Shown: positions 1 to 7,983 of the stretch, piece after piece
Position numbering within the stretch: the stretch's first letter is position 1
Layout: the number at the start of each line of letters is the position of its first letter
Source of the DNA: Clostridiales bacterium
GTDB taxonomy: Bacteria > Bacillota > Clostridia > Peptostreptococcales > Anaerovoracaceae
Reading direction: 5' to 3'
Length of the DNA: 64,000 bases
Assembly (NCBI GenBank): GCA_009911365.1
Contig: QXXF01000013.1
Span: 1-64,000, forward strand
Program-made: the position numbers and the translations under genes
The notes under the pieces: model-generated
Told to the model about the DNA's origin: nothing
What the model saw: only the letters and a program-made list of their open reading frames with translations
Databases searched by the model: none

Positions 1-1530
1 CATGCGGGAAAGGCGGAATTGTTCGAAGGCCTTGATGTTTGGAAGGAAGAAAAGTTTCAGAAGCTGCAGGGGACGTATCCGGTGATTTTTCTCACCTTTG
101 CTGATGTGAAGGAACGCTCCTTTTCGCAGGCAAGGGAAACGATTTTCCGAAGCATCTGGCGGTTGTACAAAAGGTTCGATTACTTGCTGGGAAGCGGGGT
201 GTTAAGCGAAAGCGAGGAAGCGGAGTTTCAGAATGTATCTATCCGCATGGGGGACAGTGAAGCGGCATCCTCTCTCAGGTCATTGTCGGACTACCTGTCC
301 CGCTACCATGAAAAGAAGACCATCATCCTGCTGGATGAATACGACACTCCTATGCAGGAATCTTATGTGAACGGCTATTGGGATGAAATGGCAGCCTTTA
401 TGCGCAGTTTGTTTAATTCTACATTCAAGATCAATCCATACCTGGAGAGGGCTGTGATGACTGGAATTACCAGGGTAAGCAGAGAATCCATTTTTTCTGA
501 TTTGAATAACCTGAAAGTGGTGACTACCACCTCTGATCAATATGCGGATAGTTTTGGTTTTACAGAAGAGGAAGTCTTTGCGGCTTTGGATGAACAAGGA
601 CTGCCTGGACAGAAACAAGAGGTGAAAACCTGGTACAATGGCTTTACTTTTGGGAAGGAGACAGACATCTATAACCCATGGTCCATTATCAATTATTTAG
701 ACACTGGAAAGGTGGACACCTACTGGGCCAATTCCAGTTCCAACAGCTTGGCGGGAAATTTGATTCGGGAAGGCAGTGGAGAGATCAAGCAAGACTTTGA
801 AACCCTGCTTTTAGGCGGGACCTTGACCACGCAGCTGGACGAGCAGATCGTGTATGGTGAGTTGGACAGCGATGAAACAGCCATTTGGAGCCTGCTATTG
901 GCCAGCGGTTACCTGAAAGTGGTCAGTCATAGAGAGTACGAATACAAGGGCGATAGCCTGGATGTGGCAGAGCCGGAATACGAATTGGCCTTGACCAATT
1001 TAGAAGTGAGGTCCATGTTCAAACGCATGGTGAGAGACTGGTTCAAAAGGGATGCGGGGAACTACAACCAATTCGTGAAAGCGCTCCTGCTGGGAGATTT
1101 GAAAGCCATGAATGTGTACATGAATAAGGTCGCGCTGGCTACGTTCAGCTATTTTGACACGGGAAACCGCCCATCCGACACGGAACCGGAACGCTTCTAC
1201 CATGGCTTCGTATTGGGGTTGATGGTGGAACTTTCAAACAGGTACGTGTTGACTTCCAACAGGGAAAGCGGGTTCGGCAGATACGACGTGATGCTGGAAC
1301 CCAGAGAAAACCAAGGTGGCGGAGAAGTCGGCGACCCTGGGATCATTCTGGAATTCAAGGTGCGCGACCCAGAGGATGAAAAGACCCTGGAGGAAACGGC
1401 GCGGGCGGCCCTGGCCCAGATCGAGGAAAAGAAGTACGCCGCCGTCTTGACGGAAAAGGGCGTTCCGGCAGAAAAAATACGAAAATACGGATTCGCCTTT
1501 GAAGGGAAGAAGGTGCTGATCCGAGGATGA
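1..1530 (+). CDS. AAA-ATPase-like / PD-(D/E)XK nuclease family protein, 5' end outside window
   Basis: The reading frame is open from base 1, so the true start and the Walker A region lie upstream; a TTG at 19 is not a credible start because the residues before it align with the paralog at 22242-23646. Visible features are a Walker-B-like ILLDEYDTP near 328-350, the conserved GITRVSRESIFSDLNN block, and a C-terminal nuclease-like core with GRYDVMLEP and ILEFKV (the ExK pair near 1351), ending in QIEEKKYA. The family (AAA-ATPase-like plus DUF1703) is abundant in gut Clostridia and Bacteroides. Its biological role is unsettled; defence or mobile-element functions have been suggested. This is the only one of three copies in the window with an intact C-terminal half. 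Its stop overlaps the next start as ATGA. Confidence 0.85.
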   Translation, partial: HAGKAELFEGLDVWKEEKFQKLQGTYPVIFLTFADVKERSFSQARETIFRSIWRLYKRFDYLLGSGVLSESEEAEFQNVSIRMGDSEAASSLRSLSDYLSRYHEKKTIILLDEYDTPMQESYVNGYWDEMAAFMRSLFNSTFKINPYLERAVMTGITRVSRESIFSDLNNLKVVTTTSDQYADSFGFTEEEVFAALDEQGLPGQKQEVKTWYNGFTFGKETDIYNPWSIINYLDTGKVDTYWANSSSNSLAGNLIREGSGEIKQDFETLLLGGTLTTQLDEQIVYGELDSDETAIWSLLLASGYLKVVSHREYEYKGDSLDVAEPEYELALTNLEVRSMFKRMVRDWFKRDAGNYNQFVKALLLGDLKAMNVYMNKVALATFSYFDTGNRPSDTEPERFYHGFVLGLMVELSNRYVLTSNRESGFGRYDVMLEPRENQGGGEVGDPGIILEFKVRDPEDEKTLEETARAALAQIEEKKYAAVLTEKGVPAEKIRKYGFAFEGKKVLIRG

Positions 1531-1949
1531 GAATCATGAAGATACAACAAAACGGTTTGAATATAATCCCAGCTAGCGAAAAAAAGCTGAAACGATATTG
1601 CAAGCAAGTGAAAGCGTTGCTCCCATTATATCGGAAACAGGAAAAGCTGTTTATGGAAAATTTTAGCGCAAGCGTTAAGGAATTCGCAGAAGTGAATCTC
1701 GGGTGTTCGATTGAGGATGTGATCGAAAATTTTGGAGTCCCTGGGGAAATCGTCAGCGACTATCTTTCAGAGCTGGATATCGAAGACTTGTGCAGACAGA
1801 TTTCCATTCGTAGGCGCATGAAGCAAGTGATTTCTGCGATCCTTATTCTGTGCGTCATAGCGTCTGGCCTCAATGCGTGGTGGGCATACGAGACATACCT
1901 GGAAGCGAAAGATCAGATCATTACCGAGGAAGTCATAGTCATCGAATAG
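1527..1949 (+). CDS. Small membrane protein resembling DUF6120/DUF1700-type proteins
   Basis: A 140-residue protein whose ATG overlaps the stop of the upstream gene as ATGA, suggesting translational coupling; a second ATG at 1536 is possible. Residues 20-90 are a charged helical region with the pattern YCKQVKALLP...FGVPGEIVSDYL, typical of short clostridial proteins that precede one membrane helix (DUF1700/DUF6120-like, by recollection only). One transmembrane segment spans about residues 100-118 after an RRR stretch, followed by a short acidic tail. Such proteins often sit beside PadR-type regulators, but none is present here. The role is unknown. The assignment to a membrane protein is firm; the family name is tentative. 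Confidence 0.6.
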   Translation: MRIMKIQQNGLNIIPASEKKLKRYCKQVKALLPLYRKQEKLFMENFSASVKEFAEVNLGCSIEDVIENFGVPGEIVSDYLSELDIEDLCRQISIRRRMKQVISAILILCVIASGLNAWWAYETYLEAKDQIITEEVIVIE

Positions 1950-2073
1950 CTGGCAGTTGTTTCAGAACACAGCGGGCAAGATGTACGCTATGCGTCTTAA
2001 AGTCCGTTTCATCTCCCAGACTACTCCTTTTCAAAGATTTTTTGTAGTGGACTCCGAAGAAATTTGGAAAATC

Positions 2074-2102
2074 TTGTTTGATAGATGATTGTATTATATA
2101 AT
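2074..2102 (+). promoter_or_regulatory. Predicted sigma-A promoter of the decayed DUF3825 gene
   Basis: TTGTTT at 2074-2079 and a perfect TATAAT at 2097-2102 are separated by 17 bases. They lie 28 bases upstream of the ATG at 2130, which has its own GGGGAGG ribosome site. Confidence 0.55.
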
Positions 2103-2129
2103 ATCACAAAGTCAGGGGAGGATTAATAA

Positions 2130-2678
2130 ATGAAAAAAACGCAAGGTATCAACTAGAATATAGTTTATTGCAAGATGCTTGGTTCTAGAAAAAATTATCT
2201 AACATGGTGCAAGAAGAAAAATCGGATTATAGAGGGGCATCAGATAAGCAGATATTATGAAAGATTTGTGACAGTAGGATTAACAGATAAATATATGATA
2301 AATGGGTTGCTTGTGAACGCAGTGAAGAAAATAGTGGAAAGAGTAAAACGTAACTATAAATTGGCGATTCCACAATACTACACAGATCAGTCAACGAATG
2401 AAGGCAAAATACAATTATTGTTGCCGTTGTTTTTGCAGAGTAGAAATGTAGCTGATTTAGCGTTGGTGGTGGATAAGGATAAATGTCATTATGTCGGAAA
2501 GACAATTTTAACTTTGGAATGGGCATATGTTAACTCTAGGCGGATCGTGAAACCTGACGTCGATTGCGATATTCTTTTTGGTGAATACATGTTTCATTAC
2601 CTGACTCCTTCCTTTTCTTTGATCGCTCACAAACCTTTCACAGAGACGCACCCTCCACGCCTGCCAAGAATTCTATGA
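2130..2678 (+). pseudogene. Decayed DUF3825-like gene
   Basis: The ATG at 2130 has a good ribosome site (GGGGAGG) but its frame closes after eight codons. Adding one A to the A-tract at 2133-2139 would continue into NARYQLEYSLLQDAWF, which then meets a TAG and later a TGA. Homology-like text resumes in the frame that holds the ORF from 2175: LVVDKDKCHYVGKTILTLEW and AYVNSRRIVKPDVD, the signature I associate with the C-terminus of DUF3825 proteins. After about 2570 the frame runs on without recognisable content into the convergent gene. At least one indel and two stop codons are therefore visible. The family assignment is from memory and is moderately sure; that the gene is broken is clear. 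Confidence 0.55.
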
Positions 2679-3348
2679 TGTCCACCACATAGTCCTCCTC
2701 CACATTATCCGCCATGATCAACGCGGTGATATCCTTGCCATCGATCTTGTCGATCCAGATCCGGTAGCTTTTCCGATTGGAATAGTAATAGTCGCTCAAA
2801 GTTTCGGCAATGATCTTTTTCCCATTGACTTCCGACTTGGTCAAAAATGAATTTTGACCGGAATCAAGAGGCTCCTGACTGCGATAAAGTTCGACAAGCA
2901 CATATCCCCGATCCGCCTTCACTTCTGTCCGCTCGCTCCTGTCCAAAGTGATCGTTATGTCCGGCACGTCTTGATAAGGCTCTGTCTCCCATTGATAAAT
3001 CTCCCCGTAAAACCGGAGACTATGGGGGTCATCCTGAAAAAGCTCGTAGCTGTGCTTGAAGCTAGGCAAGGTTTTAGGAATGTCCAAGCCATAGAAGCCA
3101 AGGCCTTCGCCTTCTGGAAATTCCTTTTGGTAAGCCTCCTCGCTCAAATTCTTACAGCCAGATTGATAGATCGTGTTCTCAGAATGCTCTTGAAGCACGT
3201 TAAAGGTGATGACCTCTCCTCTTTTTGTTTCCACTACCTTGGACGAGTCTTCCCTTGCGGTGCTTAATGCGGCATAATAGATGAGTCCCACCACTGCCAG
3301 TGCTGCGATTCCTACGGCGATCTAAATTTTTTTACGAGTCTGCGTCAT
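2638..3348 (-). pseudogene. Membrane-anchored extracytoplasmic protein interrupted by an in-frame amber codon
   Basis: Read leftwards, an ATG at 3348 follows a strong GGGAGGGAAGG ribosome site and encodes MTQTRKKI. A TAG at 3324-3322 comes next, and the same frame then continues for 228 codons. Right after the stop come IAVGIAALAVVGLIYYAAL, a signal-anchor helix, and an outside domain of about 200 residues with no family I recognise. A GTG at 3294 could restart translation but would remove most of the anchor. The gene is divergent from the ECF sigma factor at 3477 and 128 bases from it, so it may belong to the same signalling locus. It is either a recent null allele or a read-through case. 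Confidence 0.6.
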
Positions 3349-3429
3349 GATCCTTCCCTCCCTTTCACTATATAAACGCACGAGCATGCCTTTTTGTTGC
3401 ATATTTTCCGAAAAATCCATCGAAAAAAT

Positions 3430-3457
3430 TTGAAAAAGCTCCAGAAAACCATATAAT
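3430..3457 (+). promoter_or_regulatory. Predicted sigma-A-type promoter of the ECF sigma operon
   Basis: TTGAAA at 3430-3435 and TATAAT at 3452-3457 with a 16-base spacer, 19 bases before the ATG of the sigma factor gene. A vegetative promoter implies constant low-level expression rather than pure autoregulation. Confidence 0.6.
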
Positions 3458-3476
3458 AGGGGCGAGGTGACGAAAC

Positions 3477-4022
3477 ATGCTGAAATTTCACAAGCACCAG
3501 AACCAGCAAGAACGCCAATTGTTTTCTGATCAAATCTGCCCGTTTTATCACAATATTTACCGCTGCCTTTTGTCTTTGGGCGCTGACGACATGTTAGCCG
3601 AAGATTTCGCTCAGGACACCATGCTGAAAGCCTGGGAAAAACGAGAAGAACTATTGAACATAGACTACCAGAAGGAATGGCTCATCAAAGTCGCGCGCAA
3701 TCGATACGTTTCTCACTGGCGGTCAGCGGAACGACGATTTCGTTATGACGTTTCCGACTTTGACCTGACGGAACGCCAGTGCGAAGAGGCGGAGCAGGAC
3801 GCGCTGGAAATCTTCATGAAACAGGAATCAGGAAGAGCCGTGCGGGCGGCCATGCAGCTGCTGGACCCCAAATACGCCCAGCCCATCCGCCTGCGGTATT
3901 TTGGAGAAATGAGCCACCGGGAGATCGCCGGGTTGCTGCGAATCAATCCCAGCACGGTCCGCTCCATTATTTCACGGGGACTGCGAAAATTGGGACATCT
4001 GTTACAAGAAAGCGATTTTTGA
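3477..4022 (+). CDS. ECF-type RNA polymerase sigma factor
   Basis: A 181-residue sigma-70 family protein of ECF size. Region 2 is at about residues 20-90 (CLLSLGADDMLAEDFAQDTM and LKAWEKREELLNIDYQKEWL, then IKVARNRYVSHWR) and region 4 at about 125-175 (QPIRLRYFGEMSHREIAGLL, a helix-turn-helix, then RINPSTVRSIISRGLRKL). It has no region 1 or 3. The ATG follows GGCGAGGTGA. The next gene, 52 bases downstream, encodes a one-helix membrane protein with a DUF4367 domain, a typical anti-sigma or sensor partner, and a secreted cellulase gene follows. The operon suggests the sigma factor responds to an extracellular, possibly carbohydrate-linked cue; the target promoters are not known. Confidence 0.9.
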   Translation: MLKFHKHQNQQERQLFSDQICPFYHNIYRCLLSLGADDMLAEDFAQDTMLKAWEKREELLNIDYQKEWLIKVARNRYVSHWRSAERRFRYDVSDFDLTERQCEEAEQDALEIFMKQESGRAVRAAMQLLDPKYAQPIRLRYFGEMSHREIAGLLRINPSTVRSIISRGLRKLGHLLQESDF

Positions 4023-4074
4023 TCCATAAATGATAAAAAAGAGCGCCGCCGGGTTAGGCGGCAGAAGGGAGAGC

Positions 4075-4806
4075 ATGATGGACACCATAGAATGGACACC
4101 GGAAGAACTGCGATTGCGAGAGAAATTCGTGGAATTTTACGAAGAAGATTATCAGAGGCCAACGCGCCCGCTGGATACCAGTTTCATGGGAGAAGCGGAC
4201 AACAGGCCTGCGAAAAAAATGAAATGGCGTTCTTATGCCGCCAGAGCCGCGGCCATCGCGCTGCTCGTGGCCGCCACTTCCATCACCACGGCCATTTTTG
4301 TTTCAGAGGACTACGCTTCCGCGGTGAAGCGTTCCATCGGGCAAAAGATTTTTGAGCTACGAAACGATGTGGTCATCGCGCCGGAAGGGGAAGCGGCGGA
4401 TGAAAATGAAACCGTGTGGGAAATCGATGACATGAAAGTCGTTTCCAAGGCCAAAAGCCTGGCGCCCCAGCTGCGGATCCCGTCCTATGTTCCACCAGGC
4501 TATGAATTCGAGAAATTGCGGCTTTCCCAGTACGGGGATGGAACTTATACAGGTGAATACCAGTACAAAAAGGGAGACGCGGAGCTGGTGATTATTTACC
4601 ATTCCATATTGGAAGAAGGATCTTTATATATGATGAATAACGACGGTTCTTTGGAATTGGAAGACCGGACAGTTTATTTCTGGGAAGATTCCATCACAGA
4701 AACCAGGGGAGCCAATATGACTTTAGACGGTATTGATGTGACTGTCGGCGGCGACATGGACGAACTGGACAAAGAAACCCTGATAAAAATCGCGAAGGGA
4801 GTGTAG
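4075..4806 (+). CDS. DUF4367-type membrane protein, probable anti-sigma factor
   Basis: The start is placed at the ATGATG at 4075, just after GAAGGGAG; a longer frame from 4030 lacks a ribosome site. The protein (243 residues) has an N-terminal cytoplasmic part rich in charged residues (about 1-50), one membrane helix at about 57-75, and an outside domain with GYEFEKLRLSQYGDGTYTGE and, near the end, DGIDVTVGGDMDELDKETLI. That arrangement is typical of the DUF4367 domains found next to clostridial ECF sigma genes. It lies between the sigma factor and the GH5 gene and probably binds and restrains the sigma factor at the membrane. No zinc-binding ZAS motif is evident, so the anti-sigma role rests on synteny. 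Confidence 0.7.
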   Translation: MMDTIEWTPEELRLREKFVEFYEEDYQRPTRPLDTSFMGEADNRPAKKMKWRSYAARAAAIALLVAATSITTAIFVSEDYASAVKRSIGQKIFELRNDVVIAPEGEAADENETVWEIDDMKVVSKAKSLAPQLRIPSYVPPGYEFEKLRLSQYGDGTYTGEYQYKKGDAELVIIYHSILEEGSLYMMNNDGSLELEDRTVYFWEDSITETRGANMTLDGIDVTVGGDMDELDKETLIKIAKGV

Positions 4807-4812
4807 GCGCAA

Positions 4813-5853
4813 ATGAAACGAACCATCGCCACGGGCCTGATCACATGCCTGCTCATGACCCTGGTTTTCCAGCCATGGGGAGCCAGCCAGGCCAAGGCAG
4901 CGGTCAAAGGGAATAGTGGAAACACCATAAAATACGGAACGCCAGTGAGCAAAAACGGCAAACTGAAAGTCAAGGGGACGAAGCTGGTGAACAAAAAGGG
5001 AAAGCCCGTTCAGCTGCAAGGGGTTTCCTCCCACGGGATCAACTGGGACGTGAGGCAGCCTTTTGTCAACGAAGCCGCTCTGAAAACGTTGCGTGACAAT
5101 TGGGGCGTCAACTGTTTCCGCATCGCCATGTACACAGAGGAATACAACGGATATTGCGTGACGGACCCGGCCAGCAGAAAGCAGCTGCTGAAAACCATCG
5201 ACACTGGAGTGAAAGCAGCGAAAAAGCTGGGCATGTACGTAATCATCGACTGGCATGTGTTAAATGACCAAAACCCGAAAAAGCATCAAAAGGCGGCAAA
5301 ATCTTTCTTCAAGACCGTATCGAAAAAGTACAAAAAATATAGCAATGTGCTGTACGAGATCTGCAACGAGCCGAACGGAGGGACCAGCTGGTCCGTCATC
5401 AAGAGTTATGCCAAAGCGGTGATCCCGGTGATCCGCAAAAACAGCAAAAGTGCCATCATCATCGTGGGCACGCCCAACTGGAGCCAGGACGTTGACATCG
5501 CGGCAGGCTCTCCGCTGAAAGGCTATCGCAACATCATGTATGCGGTTCATTTTTACGCCGCCACTCATAAAGACGACTATCGGAAGAAAGTCCAGACAGC
5601 CATCGATAACAAGCTGCCTGTCATTTGCACGGAATTCAGCGCCTGCGAAGCCAGCGGCAACGGTGCCTATGATTTCAAATCCGCGCAGGAATGGCTGAAA
5701 CTGTTGCGAAAACACAAGATCGGCTACGTGTGCTGGAGCCTGAGCAACAAGCCAGAAGCCGCGTCTCTGCTAAAGCCTTCCTGCAAGCGGACTGGCGGAT
5801 TCAAGAAATCCGACCTGTCCCAAATGGGCAAGTGGCTGGTAAAGCAGTATTGA
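4813..5853 (+). CDS. Secreted glycoside hydrolase family 5 endoglucanase (cellulase)
   Basis: A 346-residue protein with a signal peptide of about 30 residues (MKRTIATGLITCLLMTLVFQ, cleavage near AKAA) and a GH5 barrel. The acid/base Glu186 is in YEICNEPNG and the nucleophile Glu274 in VICTEFSA; His74 (VSSHG), Trp147-His148 (DWH) and HFYA near 246 match the conserved active-site set. It hydrolyses beta-1,4-glucans such as cellulose or mixed-linkage glucan; the subfamily resembles GH5_2. There is no carbohydrate-binding module, dockerin or sortase signal, so it should be released or loosely held. It starts 6 bases after the DUF4367 gene and is likely co-transcribed with the ECF sigma factor. 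The ribosome site is weak. Confidence 0.88.
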   Translation: MKRTIATGLITCLLMTLVFQPWGASQAKAAVKGNSGNTIKYGTPVSKNGKLKVKGTKLVNKKGKPVQLQGVSSHGINWDVRQPFVNEAALKTLRDNWGVNCFRIAMYTEEYNGYCVTDPASRKQLLKTIDTGVKAAKKLGMYVIIDWHVLNDQNPKKHQKAAKSFFKTVSKKYKKYSNVLYEICNEPNGGTSWSVIKSYAKAVIPVIRKNSKSAIIIVGTPNWSQDVDIAAGSPLKGYRNIMYAVHFYAATHKDDYRKKVQTAIDNKLPVICTEFSACEASGNGAYDFKSAQEWLKLLRKHKIGYVCWSLSNKPEAASLLKPSCKRTGGFKKSDLSQMGKWLVKQY

Positions 5854-5906
5854 AATTAAGGTAAGAACGTAGAGAACATAAATTGAAAAGAAAAAATTAG
5901 AAATTA

Positions 5907-5935
5907 TTGATATTTTATGGAACAAATGCTATAAT
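5907..5935 (+). promoter_or_regulatory. Promoter of the type I toxin mRNA
   Basis: TTGATA at 5907-5912 and TATAAT at 5930-5935, spacer 17 bases. Transcription would start near 5942, leaving a leader of about 100 bases before the toxin ATG. Confidence 0.7.
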
Positions 5936-5980
5936 TATGAATGCGGTGAAAGTCGTAAGGAGAGTACTCATGACAGGGTG

Positions 5981-6035
5981 GCAGCCTCCCGAGCCAGTAT
6001 CCTAGTTTACTAGGAATACATAGGAAGGGAGGTGC
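5981..6035 (+). promoter_or_regulatory. Leader hairpin that hides the toxin ribosome binding site
   Basis: GCAGCCTCCC at 5981-5990 can pair with GGGAGGTGC at 6027-6035, which is the toxin Shine-Dalgarno region. An inner hairpin (GTATCCTAG with CTAGGAATAC) closes between them. Self-sequestration of the ribosome site in the full-length mRNA is a hallmark of type I toxins such as TxpA and BsrG. Confidence 0.65.
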
Positions 6036-6040
6036 GTAAT

Positions 6041-6157
6041 ATGACAGCATTTGAGATTATCTCAATTTTCATCGGAATACTAACTTTGTTGGTGGCCTTT
6101 GGCAGCTTGATTGTTGCGTTTCTTGCCTTTCTCGAAAAGAGAAACAAGAAGAAATAA
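6041..6157 (+). CDS. Small hydrophobic toxin, holin-like (Hol-Tox/TxpA type), type I toxin-antitoxin
   Basis: A 38-residue peptide starting MTAFEIISIF and ending LEKRNKKK: one continuous membrane helix (about residues 5-31) followed by a basic tail, the usual form of the holin-like toxin family and of type I toxins that damage the membrane. It has a strong GGGAGG site, a sigma-A promoter at 5907-5935, an anti-ribosome-site leader, and a terminator at 6221-6246. A convergent antisense RNA with its own promoter overlaps the 3' untranslated region. The peptide is normally silenced by that RNA. Its product was too short for automatic ORF listing and was read directly. Confidence 0.75.
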   Translation: MTAFEIISIFIGILTLLVAFGSLIVAFLAFLEKRNKKK

Positions 6158-6253
6158 AAATGCCTATCCTGTCTAACCCCCAGGATAGGCAACGTCCGTA
6201 AGGACAATGAACCTACTCGGGAGCATCCACTTTGGAGTGGGTGCTCTTCTTTA
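6155..6253 (-). ncRNA. Predicted antisense antitoxin RNA
   Basis: On the minus strand a promoter (TTGAAA, 17-base spacer, TATATT) sits at 6288-6260, predicting a start near 6253. Transcription runs leftward across the 3' end of the toxin mRNA. It reaches a perfect 10-bp hairpin (GCCTATCCTG/CAGGATAGGC, 6190-6162) followed on this strand by ATTTTTATTT. On the plus strand the same hairpin has no T-run, so it is a terminator only for the antisense RNA. The result is an RNA of about 100 nt fully complementary to the toxin 3' untranslated region, as in txpA/RatA. Confidence 0.65.
6221..6250 (+). terminator. Terminator of the toxin mRNA
   Basis: GAGCATCCACT and AGTGGGTGCTC form an 11-bp stem with one G-U pair and a four-base loop, followed by TTCTTT. 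Confidence 0.75.
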
Positions 6254-6259
6254 TGTTTC

Positions 6260-6288
6260 AATATAACATATACAAAAGAGATTTTCAA
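6260..6288 (-). promoter_or_regulatory. Promoter of the antisense antitoxin RNA
   Basis: Read on the minus strand: TTGAAA (6288-6283), 17 bases, TATATT (6265-6260). It is the strongest minus-strand promoter in this intergenic stretch. Confidence 0.65.
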
Positions 6289-6400
6289 TTGCTATTTTTT
6301 CATTTCTTTTGCCATATGCCGGAAATCCTTGAAAAATGCGAGTTTCCATGGTACACTTTTGAAAAAAGAGATGGAAAACCAGAAAACAAGAGGGGCTATC

Positions 6401-7750
6401 ATGGGGAAATTTTTGAACAATAGTAATGCGTATTTGAATTATCAAAGAATGGTAAAAAGCGCATTTTTCGTGGATAAGACAAGGATAATTGAAGAGCTGC
6501 TCATATCCATTGAACAGGATAACCGCTGGCTCTGTTTCACAAGACCCCGCAGGTTTGGAAAAAGCGTCATGGCCAACATGGTCGCCGCTTATTTTGGAGA
6601 TGCCTGCGACAGCCACGAAATTTTCGACCAGCTGGAAATTTCAAAATCAGCGAAATACCAGCAGCACTTGAACCAGCATCATGTGATTCACATTGATTTC
6701 AGCAGGACACCGCTGGATTGTAATCGTTATCAGCAATATATCGCGGCCATACGAGACGGTATCCAGGAGGACATAGCTCGCTATTTCCCGGAAACGCAGC
6801 TAAAACAGAACGAATCGCCATGGGACGCATTAGAAAAAACCGGCCAGACCTTTCTCTTTGTTTTGGATGAATGGGACGCGGTGTTTCATATGAGTTTCAT
6901 GAACGAACAAGACAAAAGCGAACACATGCTGTTTCTAAAAAATTTGTTAAAGGACCGAGCTTATGTGGATCTGGCCTATATGACAGGGGTGCTGCCCATC
7001 ACCAAATATTCCAGCGGTTCTGAATTGAATATGTTCATGGAATACAGCATGATCGGGAGCCAGCGATTCAGTGGATATTTTGGCTTTTCTGACCAGGAAG
7101 TGGATCAACTGTATGAAATTTACCAGAAAAACACAGAAAAAGCGGCATTCTCCAGAGAAGAGTTGCGTCTTTGGTACGATGGATATTACAATGCGCTGGG
7201 CCAGCGCCTTTATAATCCCCGGTCCGTTGTCTGCGCGTTGACCAACAACCAGCTGGAGAGTTATTGGACTAGTTCTGGACCGTACGATGAAGTCTTTCAT
7301 TACATCAAAAATAATACTGATGATGTGCGGGAAGACATCGCTCTGATGGTTTCCGGGGAACGGGTTCCTGCCAAGGTGCGGGAATACGCGGCTACTGCAC
7401 GGGAGCTGAACACGAAGAACCAGATCTATTCAGCCATGGTAGTTTACGGCCTGTTGACTTACTGCGATGGAGAAGTTCTGATTCCAAACAAGGAATTGAT
7501 GGACAAATTCAACGAGCTGCTCATGGAAAAACAGGAATTGGGCTATGTGCACCAGCTGGCGAGACGTTCGGAAACCATGTTAAAGGCGACATTGGCGGGC
7601 GACACGGACACTATGGCGGAAATCATGGACCTAGCCCACAACACCGGGAGGATCCTGCTGGTTGGGATCGGTTATGATCCGAAAACTAAAAAACATAGCT
7701 GCAAGGTGGAAGTTTTACGAAAAGAAGAACGCAGTGAAAAATATGAGTGA
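6401..7750 (+). CDS. AAA-ATPase-like family protein lacking its nuclease core
   Basis: The start is put at the ATG at 6401 behind AAGAGGGG; a longer frame from 6329 has no ribosome site. The 449-residue protein opens with MGKFLNNSNAYLNYQRMV and FFVDKT, has Walker A RPRRFGKS and Walker-B-like FVLDEWDAVFH, and a middle part with LWYDGYYN and NPRSVVCAL. Intact relatives, as I recall them, carry a PD-(D/E)XK nuclease segment of roughly 90-100 residues between AHNT and the closing ILLVGIGYDPKTKKH block. Here AHNT joins that block directly, so the catalytic D and ExK residues are missing. This looks like an in-frame deletion, and the product may be an inactive remnant. A terminator follows at 7767. 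Confidence 0.75.
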   Translation: MGKFLNNSNAYLNYQRMVKSAFFVDKTRIIEELLISIEQDNRWLCFTRPRRFGKSVMANMVAAYFGDACDSHEIFDQLEISKSAKYQQHLNQHHVIHIDFSRTPLDCNRYQQYIAAIRDGIQEDIARYFPETQLKQNESPWDALEKTGQTFLFVLDEWDAVFHMSFMNEQDKSEHMLFLKNLLKDRAYVDLAYMTGVLPITKYSSGSELNMFMEYSMIGSQRFSGYFGFSDQEVDQLYEIYQKNTEKAAFSREELRLWYDGYYNALGQRLYNPRSVVCALTNNQLESYWTSSGPYDEVFHYIKNNTDDVREDIALMVSGERVPAKVREYAATARELNTKNQIYSAMVVYGLLTYCDGEVLIPNKELMDKFNELLMEKQELGYVHQLARRSETMLKATLAGDTDTMAEIMDLAHNTGRILLVGIGYDPKTKKHSCKVEVLRKEERSEKYE

Positions 7751-7766
7751 GATTCACGCTGAAAAT

Positions 7767-7796
7767 TTACGGATGAAAAATTTCCGTAATTTTTTC
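7767..7796 (+). terminator. Rho-independent terminator after the AAA-ATPase-like gene
   Basis: TTACGGA at 7767-7773 pairs with TCCGTAA at 7783-7789 and is followed by six T. Confidence 0.6.
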
Positions 7797-7889
7797 AAAA
7801 AATCTTGCCTATTTCATGCCTGACAAACGTTTATTATATATAGAAGGTTAAAAATCCACATTTCCTTTAGAAAATCCGTTGTCCATGGT

Positions 7890-7918
7890 TTGACAAAAAA
7901 TTCACGGCGCAGTAAAAT
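7890..7918 (+). promoter_or_regulatory. Promoter of the carbon-nitrogen hydrolase gene
   Basis: Consensus TTGACA at 7890-7895 and TAAAAT at 7913-7918, spacer 17 bases, 66 bases before the ATG. Confidence 0.75.
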
Positions 7919-7983
7919 AGAAGTGATTTATCAACAAGCAAGCCAAACATTTTATCACAAGTAAAGGACAAAGGAGAAAAATC

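Noticed and set aside
6010-6288. 92-codon minus-strand frame over the toxin locus
   Set aside because: It runs across the antisense promoter and both terminators; the toxin/antisense RNA reading explains every signal here.
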